From Streptomyces sp. NBC_01471 (GTDB taxonomy: Bacteria > Actinomycetota > Actinomycetes > Streptomycetales > Streptomycetaceae), in NCBI RefSeq assembly GCF_041438865.1, contig NZ_CP109450.1, positions 2,335,001 to 2,399,000 on the forward strand: a stretch of 64,000 nt of DNA, in the 5' to 3' direction. This document shows, piece by piece, positions 1 to 7,389 of the stretch. Numbering within the stretch: the first letter of the stretch is position 1; every line of letters begins with the position of its first letter. The position numbers and the translations under genes were made by a program. The notes under the pieces are model-generated. The model was not told the DNA's origin. It worked only from the letters and a program-made list of their open reading frames with translations, and did not search any database.

Positions 1-312
1 TGGCACATGCACCTGGCCGATCACCCGTCCAACGTGACGTCCGGCTACGCGGCCATCGCCTCGATGGGGCTGGCGTTCCATCTCACCGAGTACGGGGTGG
101 ACCGGCTCGGCCTGTGCGAGGCAGCGCCGTGCCGCAACGCCTATCTCGACACATCGACAAACCGATCCCGCCGCTACTGCTCGGACCGCTGCGCGACCCG
201 CGCCAACGTGGCCGCCTACCGCGCGCGCAAGCGCCTGGAGACGTCACGGTCCGCCAGCACCGGCCGCACCGCCGACGCCAGCCAGGAGAGCACTACGGCA
301 GCCGACCGCTGA
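1..312 (+). CDS. CGNR-type zinc-finger protein, C-terminal part (5' end outside window)
   Basis: The frame is open from base 1 through the first ATG at 7 to a TGA at 310-312, so this is the tail of a gene that starts before the window. The visible part has a four-cysteine pattern (CEAAPC, then about 20 residues on, YCSDRC) followed by ATRANVAAYRARKR. That is the layout of the C-terminal CGNR zinc finger found in actinobacterial stress-response or regulatory proteins, with CATR in place of the CGNR signature. A Ser/Thr/Ala-rich tail follows. The last 97 bp overlap the 3' end of sodX on the other strand. The family assignment rests only on this C-terminal domain; a DNA-binding regulatory role is inference. 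Confidence 0.7.
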   Translation, partial: WHMHLADHPSNVTSGYAAIASMGLAFHLTEYGVDRLGLCEAAPCRNAYLDTSTNRSRRYCSDRCATRANVAAYRARKRLETSRSASTGRTADASQESTTAADR

Positions 313-641
313 CGCCCCCGCGTGATGGGCCGGTACCTGGCCCGCACCCTCCCGAGCAGCAGCTCCTCGGGAACGGTGCCGAACGCCCGGCTGTCCACGC
401 CTTCGGCGTGCGCGTTGTCCCCCAGCACCCACCAGCCGCCCGTACGCCGCTCGATCAGCCGCTTCACGATCAGCAGATCCTGTTGCAGCGGATGGCGCAG
501 CACGGCCACGTCACCGGGCCTGAACCCGGCGCCGTAGTGCACCAGCAGCTGGTCCCCGTGGAGCAGGGTGGGCACCATGGAGGGCCCCGTCACCTCCGCC
601 ACACCCAACGGAGCCCGCGTCTCCCGCCCCTGATCCGTCAT
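216..641 (-). CDS. sodX: Nickel-type superoxide dismutase maturation protease
   Basis: 141-aa S26-type signal-peptidase-like protein that is divergent from sodN. It removes the SodN N-terminal propeptide so that the nickel hook can form. The catalytic Ser lies in TGPSM (Ser21) and the general-base Lys in IVKRL (Lys60); the GDN box (GDNAHAEGVDSR) is present. It has no transmembrane anchor, as in the SodX family. The ATG at 641 was chosen because GGGAGG sits 6-7 bases upstream; an in-frame ATG at 677 would add 12 residues but has a poorer site. The C-terminus (RRLRAR) lies inside the oppositely oriented CGNR gene, a 97-bp tail-to-tail overlap. Confidence 0.9.
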   Translation of the reverse strand: MTDQGRETRAPLGVAEVTGPSMVPTLLHGDQLLVHYGAGFRPGDVAVLRHPLQQDLLIVKRLIERRTGGWWVLGDNAHAEGVDSRAFGTVPEELLLGRVRARYRPITRGRQRSAAVVLSWLASAVRPVLADRDVSRRLRAR

Positions 642-783
642 CCGGTACCTCCCGGTCCGATCGTCCACCAGTCCCATACTGACCCTGGACTTTTGTCCTA
701 AGCCCCAGGGGGCACTCGCGAAAACGGGCTTCTCACCGAGTAATGTCGCACCCGAGAAGACGATCACGAGGAAGGACAGCTCC

Positions 784-1179
784 ATGCTTTCCCGCCTGTT
801 TGCCCCCAAGGTGAAGGTCAGCGCACACTGCGACCTCCCCTGCGGCGTGTACGACCCGGCCCAGGCCCGTATCGAGGCCGAGTCGGTCAAGGCCGTCCAG
901 GAGAAGTACCAGGCCAACGAGGACCCGCACTTCCGGGCCCGCGTCACGGTCATCAAGGAAGAGCGCGCGGAGCTCGCCAAGCACCACGTCTCGGTGCTGT
1001 GGAGCGACTACTTCAAGCCGCCGCACTTCGAGAAGTACCCCGAGCTCCACCAGCTCGTCAACGACACCCTCAAGGCGCTGTCGGCAGCCAAGGGCTCGAC
1101 GGACCCGGCCACGGGCCAGAAGGCGCTGGACTACATCGCCCAGATCGACAAGATCTTCTGGGAGACCAAGAAGGCTTGA
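784..1179 (+). CDS. sodN: Nickel superoxide dismutase
   Basis: 131-aa precursor of the hexameric cytoplasmic Ni-SOD that dismutates superoxide to O2 and H2O2. Residues 1-14 are the propeptide removed by SodX. The mature protein starts at His15 and carries the nickel hook HCDLPCGVYD, whose ligands are mature His1, Cys2 and Cys6, with the conserved mature Tyr9. The length matches the family. AGGAAGGA lies 7-8 bases before the ATG. The last 20 bp, through the TGA and the next base, form the left copy of the att repeat of the inserted element. The stop is intact, but the native 3'UTR and terminator are now at 10726-10813. The transcript now runs convergently into the integrase remnant. Confidence 0.97.
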   Translation: MLSRLFAPKVKVSAHCDLPCGVYDPAQARIEAESVKAVQEKYQANEDPHFRARVTVIKEERAELAKHHVSVLWSDYFKPPHFEKYPELHQLVNDTLKALSAAKGSTDPATGQKALDYIAQIDKIFWETKKA

Positions 1180-1180
1180 T
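1161..1180. repeat. attL: left 20-bp direct repeat
   Basis: GGAGACCAAGAAGGCTTGAT, identical to 10706-10725. It encodes the last residues ETKKA and the stop of sodN plus one base. Flanking bases differ on both sides (g/a before, c/g after), so the exact repeat is 20 bp. Confidence 0.9.
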
Positions 1181-1186
1181 CTACGG

Positions 1187-2084
1187 CTAGGCGGTCTGAC
1201 CTGCGGTTTCGCTGGTCATGTCGCCTTCCGGTCCGCACCCGGTCCGCTGGCCGCCGAGTACGGCGTCCATCACGGACCGGGTGCGGTCCTCTTCGCCCGG
1301 CCACAGGTGCGCGTAGATCCGCAGCGTGATGACGGCGGACGCGTGGCCAAGAACCAACTGAACCTGCTTGACGCTCGCGCCGCCCGCGATGAGCGCGGAG
1401 GCGTAGAAGTGCCGCAGGTCGTGGGTCACCATGTGCGGCAGCTCGACGGGCTTGCGGCCCTCTTGCTCGGCCGCCTCGTTCTCCGCTGCCTGGAGCGCAC
1501 GGCGAGCGCAATTCCATTCGGTCTTCCAGCGGCGGTAGTTGAGGGGTTCACCCTCCTCAATCGTGAACAGCCATTCTTTCGAGGGCCGCGCGGCGAGATG
1601 CGCGAGGAGCGCATCGGTGACGACCTCTCCGACGGGGACCGTTCGCCGGGACTTGCCGGTCTTCGGTGGCCCGATGAGACCGGACTGCAGACGCTGCCGC
1701 TCGATACGGATGGTGCCGTTCTTGAAGTCGACGTCCGAGACCTTGAGGCCGAGCAACTCCCCTATGCGCAGACCGGATCCGGCCAGAACAACCATTGCTG
1801 AGCGGATGTACGGCGGCATTGCTCCGAGCATCGCCTCGACCTGCGCAACCGTGGGCGGCGTGATTTCCTCGTCGGGCACGGAGGGGAGCATGATCCGCTT
1901 GCAGGGACTCGCAGGTATGACCTTGTCCTCCACGGCAGCCGTCATGACGCGGACGAGGACGTCGTGCACGTTGCGCACACTGCCAGGCCCCAGCTGCTCG
2001 GACAGCTTCTTGTAAGAGGGCCTGGATGTAGGTCCGCCTCAGTGACGCCATCGCGTAGGAGCCAAGCGCGGGTATCAAGTGCAC
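1187..2084 (-). pseudogene. Tyrosine recombinase (phage-type integrase), truncated and frameshifted
   Basis: The catalytic domain is complete: Arg in SGLRIGELL, Lys in PPKTGKSRR, HDLRH (His-x-x-Arg), His in LGHAS and the Tyr in ITLRIYAHL. Upstream, a single extra base (the AA at 2014-2015) breaks the frame: HLIPALGSYAMASLRRTYIQAL continues into YKKLSEQLGPGSV only after a +1 shift. Nothing integrase-like lies 5' of HLIPALG, so most of the N-terminal arm/core-binding region, normally 100 or more residues, is missing. A GTG at 1978 could express a 263-aa catalytic fragment, but site recognition is probably lost. The 3' end is 7 bp from attL, which ties it to this element. Confidence 0.9.
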
Positions 2085-2161
2085 TCGCAGGCGGCAGCAA
2101 CAGCAAGCAGCACAATCGCTGCCAGGGCAAGCATGCCAGCGCCCATACCTATTGGCCCCAA
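2075..2161 (-). CDS. Possible 28-aa single-pass membrane peptide
   Basis: A TTG at 2161 has a strong GAGGGAGGAACT ribosome site 4 bases ahead. It opens 28 codons that are almost wholly hydrophobic (GMLALAAIVLLAVAAAC) and end in ECT. The reading frame overlaps the decayed 5' end of the integrase remnant by 10 bp, so it may be the scar of the gene that replaced the integrase N-terminus. It resembles the tiny hydrophobic Spd-type proteins of Streptomyces integrative elements only in being short and hydrophobic. Function unknown; it could also be a fortuitous frame. Confidence 0.25.
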   Translation of the reverse strand: MGPIGMGAGMLALAAIVLLAVAAACECT

Positions 2162-2266
2162 AGTTCCTCCCTCTCGTCGGCGTGGGCGATGATGCCTCGA
2201 CCAGGCGGACGAATTCTCGTCAAAGTGACATGCTGGATACTTCACTGAAGCAAGGGAGTTGGGCTC

Positions 2267-2806
2267 ATGCAGTGGACCGTCCATGGCGAGCGGCAGATCT
2301 ACAGCAACCCGTGGGTCAACCTGTGGCTCGTGGACGTCCAGCAGCCCGATGGGCGTCGGTGGGAACACCATGTGGTCCGGATGCGGCACCTGGCTGTGGC
2401 GGCCGTCGTCGACGATCAGAAGCGCGTGCTGATGATGTGGCGACACCGGTTCATCACCGACACCTGGGGCTGGGAACTCCCGATGGGCCTCATCGAGGCC
2501 GACGAGACCCCCGAGCAGGCTGCGGCCCGCGAGGTCGAGGAGGAGACCGGCTGGCGGGTGGAGGGCGTCAAACCGCTGGTGTACGCGCAGCCCGCGAACG
2601 GCATCACCGACTCCGAGCACTTCGTCTTCCGCGCGGAGGCCGTCTCGTATGCGGGCCCGCCGACCGAGGTGAACGAGTCCGACCGGATCGAGTGGATCCC
2701 GGTCTCGGAGATCCGGGGCATGATCGACCGCCGCGAGGTCGTCAGCAGTGGCAGCCTGGTCGGCCTGCTGTATCTGCTGCTGGACGAGGCGACCGGCAGC
2801 TCGTAG
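2267..2806 (+). CDS. NUDIX hydrolase, ADP-ribose-pyrophosphatase-like
   Basis: 179 aa with a canonical Nudix box at residues 74-96 (G-x5-E-x7-REVEEETGW) that binds the catalytic metals. The N-terminal strand region (SNPWVNLWLVDVQQPDGRRWEHHVV) and overall size resemble ADP-ribose pyrophosphatase / nucleoside-diphosphate-sugar hydrolases. AAGGGAG lies 8-10 bases before the ATG. It is convergent with the XRE/TPR regulator gene (4 bp between the stops). The substrate cannot be read from the sequence. Two NUDIX genes flank the radical-SAM locus, suggesting a nucleotide or nucleotide-sugar connection, which is inference. Confidence 0.85.
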   Translation: MQWTVHGERQIYSNPWVNLWLVDVQQPDGRRWEHHVVRMRHLAVAAVVDDQKRVLMMWRHRFITDTWGWELPMGLIEADETPEQAAAREVEEETGWRVEGVKPLVYAQPANGITDSEHFVFRAEAVSYAGPPTEVNESDRIEWIPVSEIRGMIDRREVVSSGSLVGLLYLLLDEATGSS

Positions 2807-2809
2807 GGG

Positions 2810-4120
2810 TCAGTCGAGGGTGTCGCGCATGCGTTGCTCGAAGGCGAGGACGGGGGCCTCGCGTGCGTAAGGCAGCATTCGGCGGTGAAGTTCCTGGACG
2901 TGGCCGCTCACTCGTGGCGAGTCGATGGCTGCAGTGAGGTCGAGAGCGAGGCCGGCGCTGGTGCACGCCTCGTCTAGTTTGCCCAGCTGGAGCTGGGTGC
3001 CGGCCAGCCAGTAGGCGTGGAAGGCGCGGCCTCGCTGCTGGTCGGCGTTTTCCCGGCGCAGGCCCTCCGTGATGAGGGGCTCGGCACGGGCTGGTTCACC
3101 AAGGCGCGCGTAGGCGATGCCGGTGTCGACGAGGAGCTTGGTCTCGTCGAAGTAATGGACCCAGGAGGGCGCTTCGACTTCGTTTCCGCGCGAGCGTTCG
3201 TACTCGTCACGGGAGCGGCCAACCGATTGGTGGCAAGCCTGGGCGTCGCGGAGGGTGGCGTGGGCGAATGCTTCGCGCAGATGCAGCATCGACATGACGA
3301 GCGGCTGTTCGCCTGTGGCGCGGGCCGCGTCCTGGGCACGGCAAGCAAGGGTGACGGCGTCGTTCGGGTTGCCGTCGTAGGTGGCCAGCAGGCTCATACA
3401 GGACAGTACGTTGGCCATGAAGAGGCGGTCACCGTGCGCGTGGGCGAGCTTGAGCGCCTGGGTGAAGTAAGTGCGAGCGGTGCTGTACTGGCGGGCGTCG
3501 AAGTAGGCCCAGCCGGAGAGCCGTGCCAGCTCGGCCGCGACCCCTTGAAGGTCGCGCCGTAAGCCACCCTCGGCAGAGTCGAGGAGGCGGCCGACATAGC
3601 GCAGGTGCCCCACGACGGCCGGCCGCAGGGTCGCGCCGCCGTGTGCGTTGTCTCGGCGCCAGTAGTCCTGGACCGAGGAACGCAGGGCAGTGAGGGTGGA
3701 GCGGGTGGCACGTCCGTCGACCAAGGCGAGCAGGTCGTCCAATTCCTCTGCCGGTTCTGTGCACTGAGGATCGTCCTGTACAGCAGCAAGCGACTCGGGC
3801 TGCCTCTCGTCGGTGCGGGCCGGGGCAGGGATCTCCCAGGGTCGGTGGGCCAGGCCGAGCAATGCACCGGGGATGCGCAGGCCGTCGGCGACGCGTTCGA
3901 TCACGTCGATGTGTGCCAAGCCGCGCCGTCCCGCCATGATCTCGCCGACTCGGCTCGGCGTCATGCCGCACAGTGCGGCGATCCGCGACGGGTAGATCCC
4001 GGCCTTGACTTTGACCAGCCTGAAGATACGGGCGAAGTTCCGACCGCGACAGGCTTCCTGCCATTCCGCACTGGCCAGCAGTTCGGTCGGCAGAGCCCGA
4101 TGAGCCTGTGAGCGTGCCAC
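2810..4120 (-). CDS. XRE-family regulator with TPR-like C-terminal domain
   Basis: 436 aa. A Cro/CI-type helix-turn-helix is visible near residues 40-85 (GIYPSRIAALCGMTPSRVGEIMAGRRG). A long alanine-rich helical region follows, of the TPR type common in Streptomyces XRE regulators (for example AYARLGEPARAEPLITEGL, LGKLDEACTSAGLAL). It is transcribed away from the ATPase / radical-SAM operon, and the shared 149-bp gap holds a perfect inverted repeat (4178-4194), its likely operator. TPR domains in such regulators often sense a peptide or partner protein, so the 45-aa peptide of this locus is a candidate ligand; that is inference. Confidence 0.8.
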   Translation of the reverse strand: MARSQAHRALPTELLASAEWQEACRGRNFARIFRLVKVKAGIYPSRIAALCGMTPSRVGEIMAGRRGLAHIDVIERVADGLRIPGALLGLAHRPWEIPAPARTDERQPESLAAVQDDPQCTEPAEELDDLLALVDGRATRSTLTALRSSVQDYWRRDNAHGGATLRPAVVGHLRYVGRLLDSAEGGLRRDLQGVAAELARLSGWAYFDARQYSTARTYFTQALKLAHAHGDRLFMANVLSCMSLLATYDGNPNDAVTLACRAQDAARATGEQPLVMSMLHLREAFAHATLRDAQACHQSVGRSRDEYERSRGNEVEAPSWVHYFDETKLLVDTGIAYARLGEPARAEPLITEGLRRENADQQRGRAFHAYWLAGTQLQLGKLDEACTSAGLALDLTAAIDSPRVSGHVQELHRRMLPYAREAPVLAFEQRMRDTLD

Positions 4121-4177
4121 TCATCCCCCTCACTCGCCCGTCTGGGCGGACTGGCGTGGGACCGACTGCCCATGAGG

Positions 4178-4194
4178 TTACCCACGTTGGGTAA
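4178..4194. promoter_or_regulatory. Perfect 17-bp inverted repeat (probable operator)
   Basis: TTACCCA-CGT-TGGGTAA, with 7-bp arms identical in inverse, lies between the divergent XRE/TPR gene (start 4120) and the ATPase-rSAM operon (start 4270). Position and symmetry fit a dimeric HTH regulator controlling both directions. Confidence 0.65.
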
Positions 4195-4269
4195 TCACCG
4201 TGGCCTGCTTCTGTGATCGCCACTGCGGTGCACTCGTATCCCACAGCCCGCCCGCGACGAGGGGACGCG

Positions 4270-4722
4270 ATGCACGCGATGACGACGCACGACCGACAGG
4301 CCACCCCGTTGCGGTGGCAGATGCAGTTCAGCCCGGTACGCAAGTGCGTTCCCTTGGCCCGCGGCCTCGCCTCCAAGACACTCGCGAGCTGGGGATATGG
4401 CGAGGAGGACATCGACCGGGTGGTCCTCGTCTGCGGAGAGCTCGCCGCCAATGCCGTCGAGCACGGCGGCAGACGAGGGCACCTCTTCGAAGTTCGGCTG
4501 ACTGTTGACGGCCCGCGCTGCCTGGTGGAGGTCTCCGATGCCAGCCGCACCCCGCCCCGCCCAATCAAAGCCGGAGAGGACGACGAAGGCGGCCGGGGCC
4601 TGCTTCTCGTCTATTCGCTCTCCGAGGAGACCGGCCACCACGATCGCCACCCGGTCGGCAAGACCGTCTGGGCCCGCCTGAACCTCGGCAGCCCGAGTGA
4701 GGAGTCCGTATGCACGAGCTGA
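4270..4722 (+). CDS. ATP-binding protein of the RsbW / anti-sigma kinase-like HATPase fold
   Basis: 150 aa from the ATG at 4270, chosen over a start at 4213 because GAGGGGA lies about 5 bases ahead. GHKL features are visible: N-box ELAANAVEHGG, a G1-like VSDASRTPP, and GGRGLLLV. This is the small stand-alone HATPase type that in Streptomyces often accompanies XRE regulators. It overlaps the radical SAM gene by 13 bp, so the two are translationally coupled. Whether it phosphorylates a protein, binds a sigma factor, or supplies energy to peptide modification is not evident. It is the first gene of the apparent RiPP operon. Confidence 0.8.
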   Translation: MHAMTTHDRQATPLRWQMQFSPVRKCVPLARGLASKTLASWGYGEEDIDRVVLVCGELAANAVEHGGRRGHLFEVRLTVDGPRCLVEVSDASRTPPRPIKAGEDDEGGRGLLLVYSLSEETGHHDRHPVGKTVWARLNLGSPSEESVCTS

Positions 4723-5819
4723 TCGCCGCCCCGTACCTCGACCACCACCTCCTCGTACGGCCCGGCAGTCCGAAGGCGGCACGCCTTCCTGCCCACCGGT
4801 ACGAGGAACTGCACACCGCGCCCACCTCAGCAGCGCCCACGTGGCTGGTCGACGTGGCCCGCCGCGCCTGGAAGACCGATCTAAGCGGCCGACGCCTTGG
4901 TGAGACTGTCCTGGCTCGCACCCGCTCCCCCTACGGCTACGGGCGCGCCTCCTATGAACTGAACCTCGGCTGCAACTACGACTGCGAGCACTGCTACCTC
5001 GGCCTGAAGCAATTCGCCGGCCTGGGCTGGCCGGAACGTGAACGCCTGCTTCACGCCATTCGGGACTCCGGGGTGCTCTGGCTCCAGCTCACGGGCGGCG
5101 AGCCGATGATCGACAAGCTGTTCGCCGAGACGTACCGACTGGCGTACGAGCTGGGGATGATGGTCGAGATCCTCACCAATGGCTCGCGCCTTGCCGCGCC
5201 GAAGAACCTCGCTCTGCTGACACGCCTGCGGCCGAACCGGATCACACTCAGCCTGTACGGGGCCACTGCGGAGTCCTACGACGGACTGACCCGGCATCGG
5301 GGCGCGTACCGCATGTTCGTCAGAGGACTGGACGCAGCCCACGAGGCCGGACTGCCCCTCGACCTGGCCTTGATCATCACGCGGCACAACGTCCACGAGG
5401 CCGACCTCATGCGCGCCTTCGCCGACCGCTACCGGCTGCCGTACCGCGAGTACACCCATATGTCGCCGACCATCTACGGCGGTGCGGAAACCCTCGCAAC
5501 CCAGGCCCCAGACCACCTCGCCGACCGCGAGCCCTTCCAGGGCTGCAACGCAGGTCACACATTCTTTCACGTCGATCCACACGGAATGGCTTCCATCTGC
5601 AAGGTCGGCCGCGATGATGCGATCCCCCTCATGACCACGGGAGTCGAAGGACTGAGCCGCCTCGGCGGCGTCGCCGACTCCCTGATGCTTCGTACCGGTG
5701 GCTGCACCGGCTGTCAGCTCTCCGGCACCTGCCGGGTATGCCGACCGCTGGCCAAGGTCTACCAGGAGGCGAAGGCACCACTGGACAGGTACTGCCAGCA
5801 CGCGACAACAAGGAGCTGA
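4710..5819 (+). CDS. Radical SAM enzyme with C-terminal SPASM-like cysteine region
   Basis: 369 aa. The SAM-cluster motif C88-NYD-C92-EH-C95 opens the catalytic barrel, and the glycine-rich LQLTGGEPM follows. The C-terminal third has an auxiliary-cluster pattern: CNAGHTFFHVDPHGMASIC (about 275-295), then C332-x2-C335-x5-C341-x2-C344 and C362, as in SPASM/twitch peptide-modifying enzymes. The N-terminal ~75 residues before the barrel could hold the peptide-recognition element. It overlaps the ATPase gene upstream and lies 3 bp before the 45-aa peptide gene. Together these fit maturation of that peptide. The bond formed (thioether, C-C crosslink or other) cannot be told. Confidence 0.88.
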   Translation: MHELIAAPYLDHHLLVRPGSPKAARLPAHRYEELHTAPTSAAPTWLVDVARRAWKTDLSGRRLGETVLARTRSPYGYGRASYELNLGCNYDCEHCYLGLKQFAGLGWPERERLLHAIRDSGVLWLQLTGGEPMIDKLFAETYRLAYELGMMVEILTNGSRLAAPKNLALLTRLRPNRITLSLYGATAESYDGLTRHRGAYRMFVRGLDAAHEAGLPLDLALIITRHNVHEADLMRAFADRYRLPYREYTHMSPTIYGGAETLATQAPDHLADREPFQGCNAGHTFFHVDPHGMASICKVGRDDAIPLMTTGVEGLSRLGGVADSLMLRTGGCTGCQLSGTCRVCRPLAKVYQEAKAPLDRYCQHATTRS

Positions 5820-5822
5820 ACC

Positions 5823-5960
5823 ATGACCGCCGTAGCAGTCGAAATCGCCCCCATCCGCCCGCCGTCAGAGCCCGATGAGGAGGTCATCCTCATCGAAGAC
5901 GTGGACGCCTTCGCCACAGCCACCGCGTCCGGCTGCGGGGACGACAACCCGTACAACTGA
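5823..5960 (+). CDS. 45-aa putative RiPP precursor peptide
   Basis: A 46-codon frame starts 3 bp after the radical SAM stop. AGGAG lies 7 bases before the ATG, and a strong terminator follows 10 bp after the stop. The first ~32 residues are acidic (PSEPDEEVILIEDVDAF), like a leader; the C-terminus ATASGCGDDNPYN holds the only Cys, two Asp, two Asn and the only Tyr, like a short core. Position, size and composition match radical-SAM-modified peptide precursors. I do not recognise the family. A Cys followed by Asp/Asn could support an alpha- or beta-thioether, and the Tyr could be crosslinked; both are speculation. Confidence 0.72.
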   Translation: MTAVAVEIAPIRPPSEPDEEVILIEDVDAFATATASGCGDDNPYN

Positions 5961-5970
5961 CCAACTAGCC

Positions 5971-6006
5971 AAGGGCTTCCGGCAGCACTTCGTGCCGGAA
6001 GCCCTT
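5971..6006 (+). terminator. Terminator after the peptide gene
   Basis: A 14-bp perfect stem (AAGGGCTTCCGGCA / TGCCGGAAGCCCTT) with an 8-base loop, extended by CCAAC/GTTGG outside a 5-base bulge. It closes the ATPase-rSAM-peptide unit. Confidence 0.8.
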
Positions 6007-6037
6007 GTTGGCACGCAAGTCTGGAAACCTGACGACC

Positions 6038-6847
6038 ATGCCCGCACCCCCCGTCGCCTTCGACGAACTCCCTTCCGGCGCCCGCACCGCCATCGAGGCC
6101 GAGACCGGACCGATCCTCAAGATCGAGAACATCACCACCGGCCTCAACAGCTCCCTCTCCGCACGTGCACACACCATCGGCGGAGCCGTCTTCCTCAAGG
6201 GCCTGCGCACCGACCATCGCTGGGTTTGGACCCAGCAGCGCGAGGCCGACATCAACCCGTACGTCACCCCCCTCGCCCCTGCCCTGCTCTTCCACGTCAT
6301 CGCCGACGGCTGGGACGTCCTCGGCTTTGAGACCATCGACGGCCACCACGCCGATTACTCCCCAGGCTCCCCCGACTTGCCCAAAGTCTCGGACGCACTC
6401 CGGGAACTGGCCTCCCTCCCCTGCCCGGACATCGAACTCCGTCACGCCGAACAACGCCTGGCCAGTTACGTCCCGCACCCCGCCGACGCAGACGTCTTCA
6501 AGGGCAACGCGCTACTCCACACGGACTGGAACAGCCACAACGTCCTCATCGCTGGCCACCGCGCCCACCTCGTCGACTGGGGCTGGGCCACCCGCGGAGC
6601 CGCCTGGCTCGATCCGGCCCACTGGATTATCTGGCTGATCGCGGCAGGTCACACACCAGTCAGCGCGGAAAAGTCGGTCGCGCTCCTGCCCGCCTGGACA
6701 TTGGCACCACCCCGGGCAGTGGACGTCTTCACCCACGCCAGCGCGAACCTCTGGGAAGAGATCGCGGGTTCCGCCCCAGATGATTGGACAACGAACTTGC
6801 TTGACGCCACGCGACTCTGGCAACAGCACCGAAACGATCGCTCCTGA
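6038..6847 (+). CDS. Phosphotransferase-family (aminoglycoside/choline-kinase-like) protein
   Basis: 269 aa with the kinase-like catalytic loop LLHTDWNSHNVLI (His-x-Asp-x4-Asn) and, about 10 residues on, the metal-binding VDWGW in place of the usual DFG/DxD. A lysine in AVFLKGL could be the ATP-binding Lys. The ATG at 6038 lies just after the terminator; the ribosome site (GGAAA) is weak, so the start is moderately uncertain. It could inactivate a small molecule, phosphorylate a peptide or act as a resistance/immunity factor for the upstream product; none can be chosen from sequence. It follows the peptide gene in the same direction. Confidence 0.75.
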   Translation: MPAPPVAFDELPSGARTAIEAETGPILKIENITTGLNSSLSARAHTIGGAVFLKGLRTDHRWVWTQQREADINPYVTPLAPALLFHVIADGWDVLGFETIDGHHADYSPGSPDLPKVSDALRELASLPCPDIELRHAEQRLASYVPHPADADVFKGNALLHTDWNSHNVLIAGHRAHLVDWGWATRGAAWLDPAHWIIWLIAAGHTPVSAEKSVALLPAWTLAPPRAVDVFTHASANLWEEIAGSAPDDWTTNLLDATRLWQQHRNDRS

Positions 6848-6892
6848 CGAAACCCACGGTTCGGCCCCAAGCAGCTTGCGGATAGGCCCGCC

Positions 6893-7354
6893 ATGGCGCC
6901 ACTCCCCCGCGTTGATCTTGTGCTCCCGATCACAGAAGGGTCGGCGAACCTCTCCGAACTGCTCTCTTCCGCGGAACTGTTGTGGCGGCGGCGCGCGTGC
7001 CACTCCAACGGCACCGCCGCCGGCACTGCGGCTCGCCACGCCGCCCGCGCCCTGAACGGCCTCTCCAACCACATCGGCACCGAACAGCAGCACCGCGGCG
7101 CCCTCGCCCGCTGGGCCCGAAGAAGTACAAGCGAGTCCACGCCCTCATCCACGGCGGTCTCGGAGACAACCTCGCCGCCCAGGCCCGCGCCGACGAAGCC
7201 GTTGCAGCCTGGATGACCCTCACGGAAGGCGTGACCTCCGACCACACCCCCAAGGCGAGCACCTCAAATCCGCTCCACCCTCGCGGTCTACCAGCGGCGC
7301 AAGGTACCCGGCGCCGCCGATCTCGCCCGCCGCGCACGCGAAGCCCTCGCCTAA
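6893..7354 (+). pseudogene. Decayed C-terminal part of a TPR-type regulator
   Basis: TPR-like pieces occur in successive frames: AELLWRRRACHSNGTAAGTAARHAARAL, then RVHALIHGGLGDNLAAQARADEAVAAW, then in a third frame IRSTLAVYQRRKVPGAADL...ARREALA-like text (ends REALA) to a TAA at 7352-7354. Joined, they read like the last ~150 residues of an XRE/TPR regulator, with at least two frameshifts. No HTH is left. It lies between the phosphotransferase and the second NUDIX gene and is probably a scar of an earlier module. Confidence 0.55.
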
Positions 7355-7389
7355 CATGCCCAACAGCCAGTCCGACGAAGGGACCGCCC

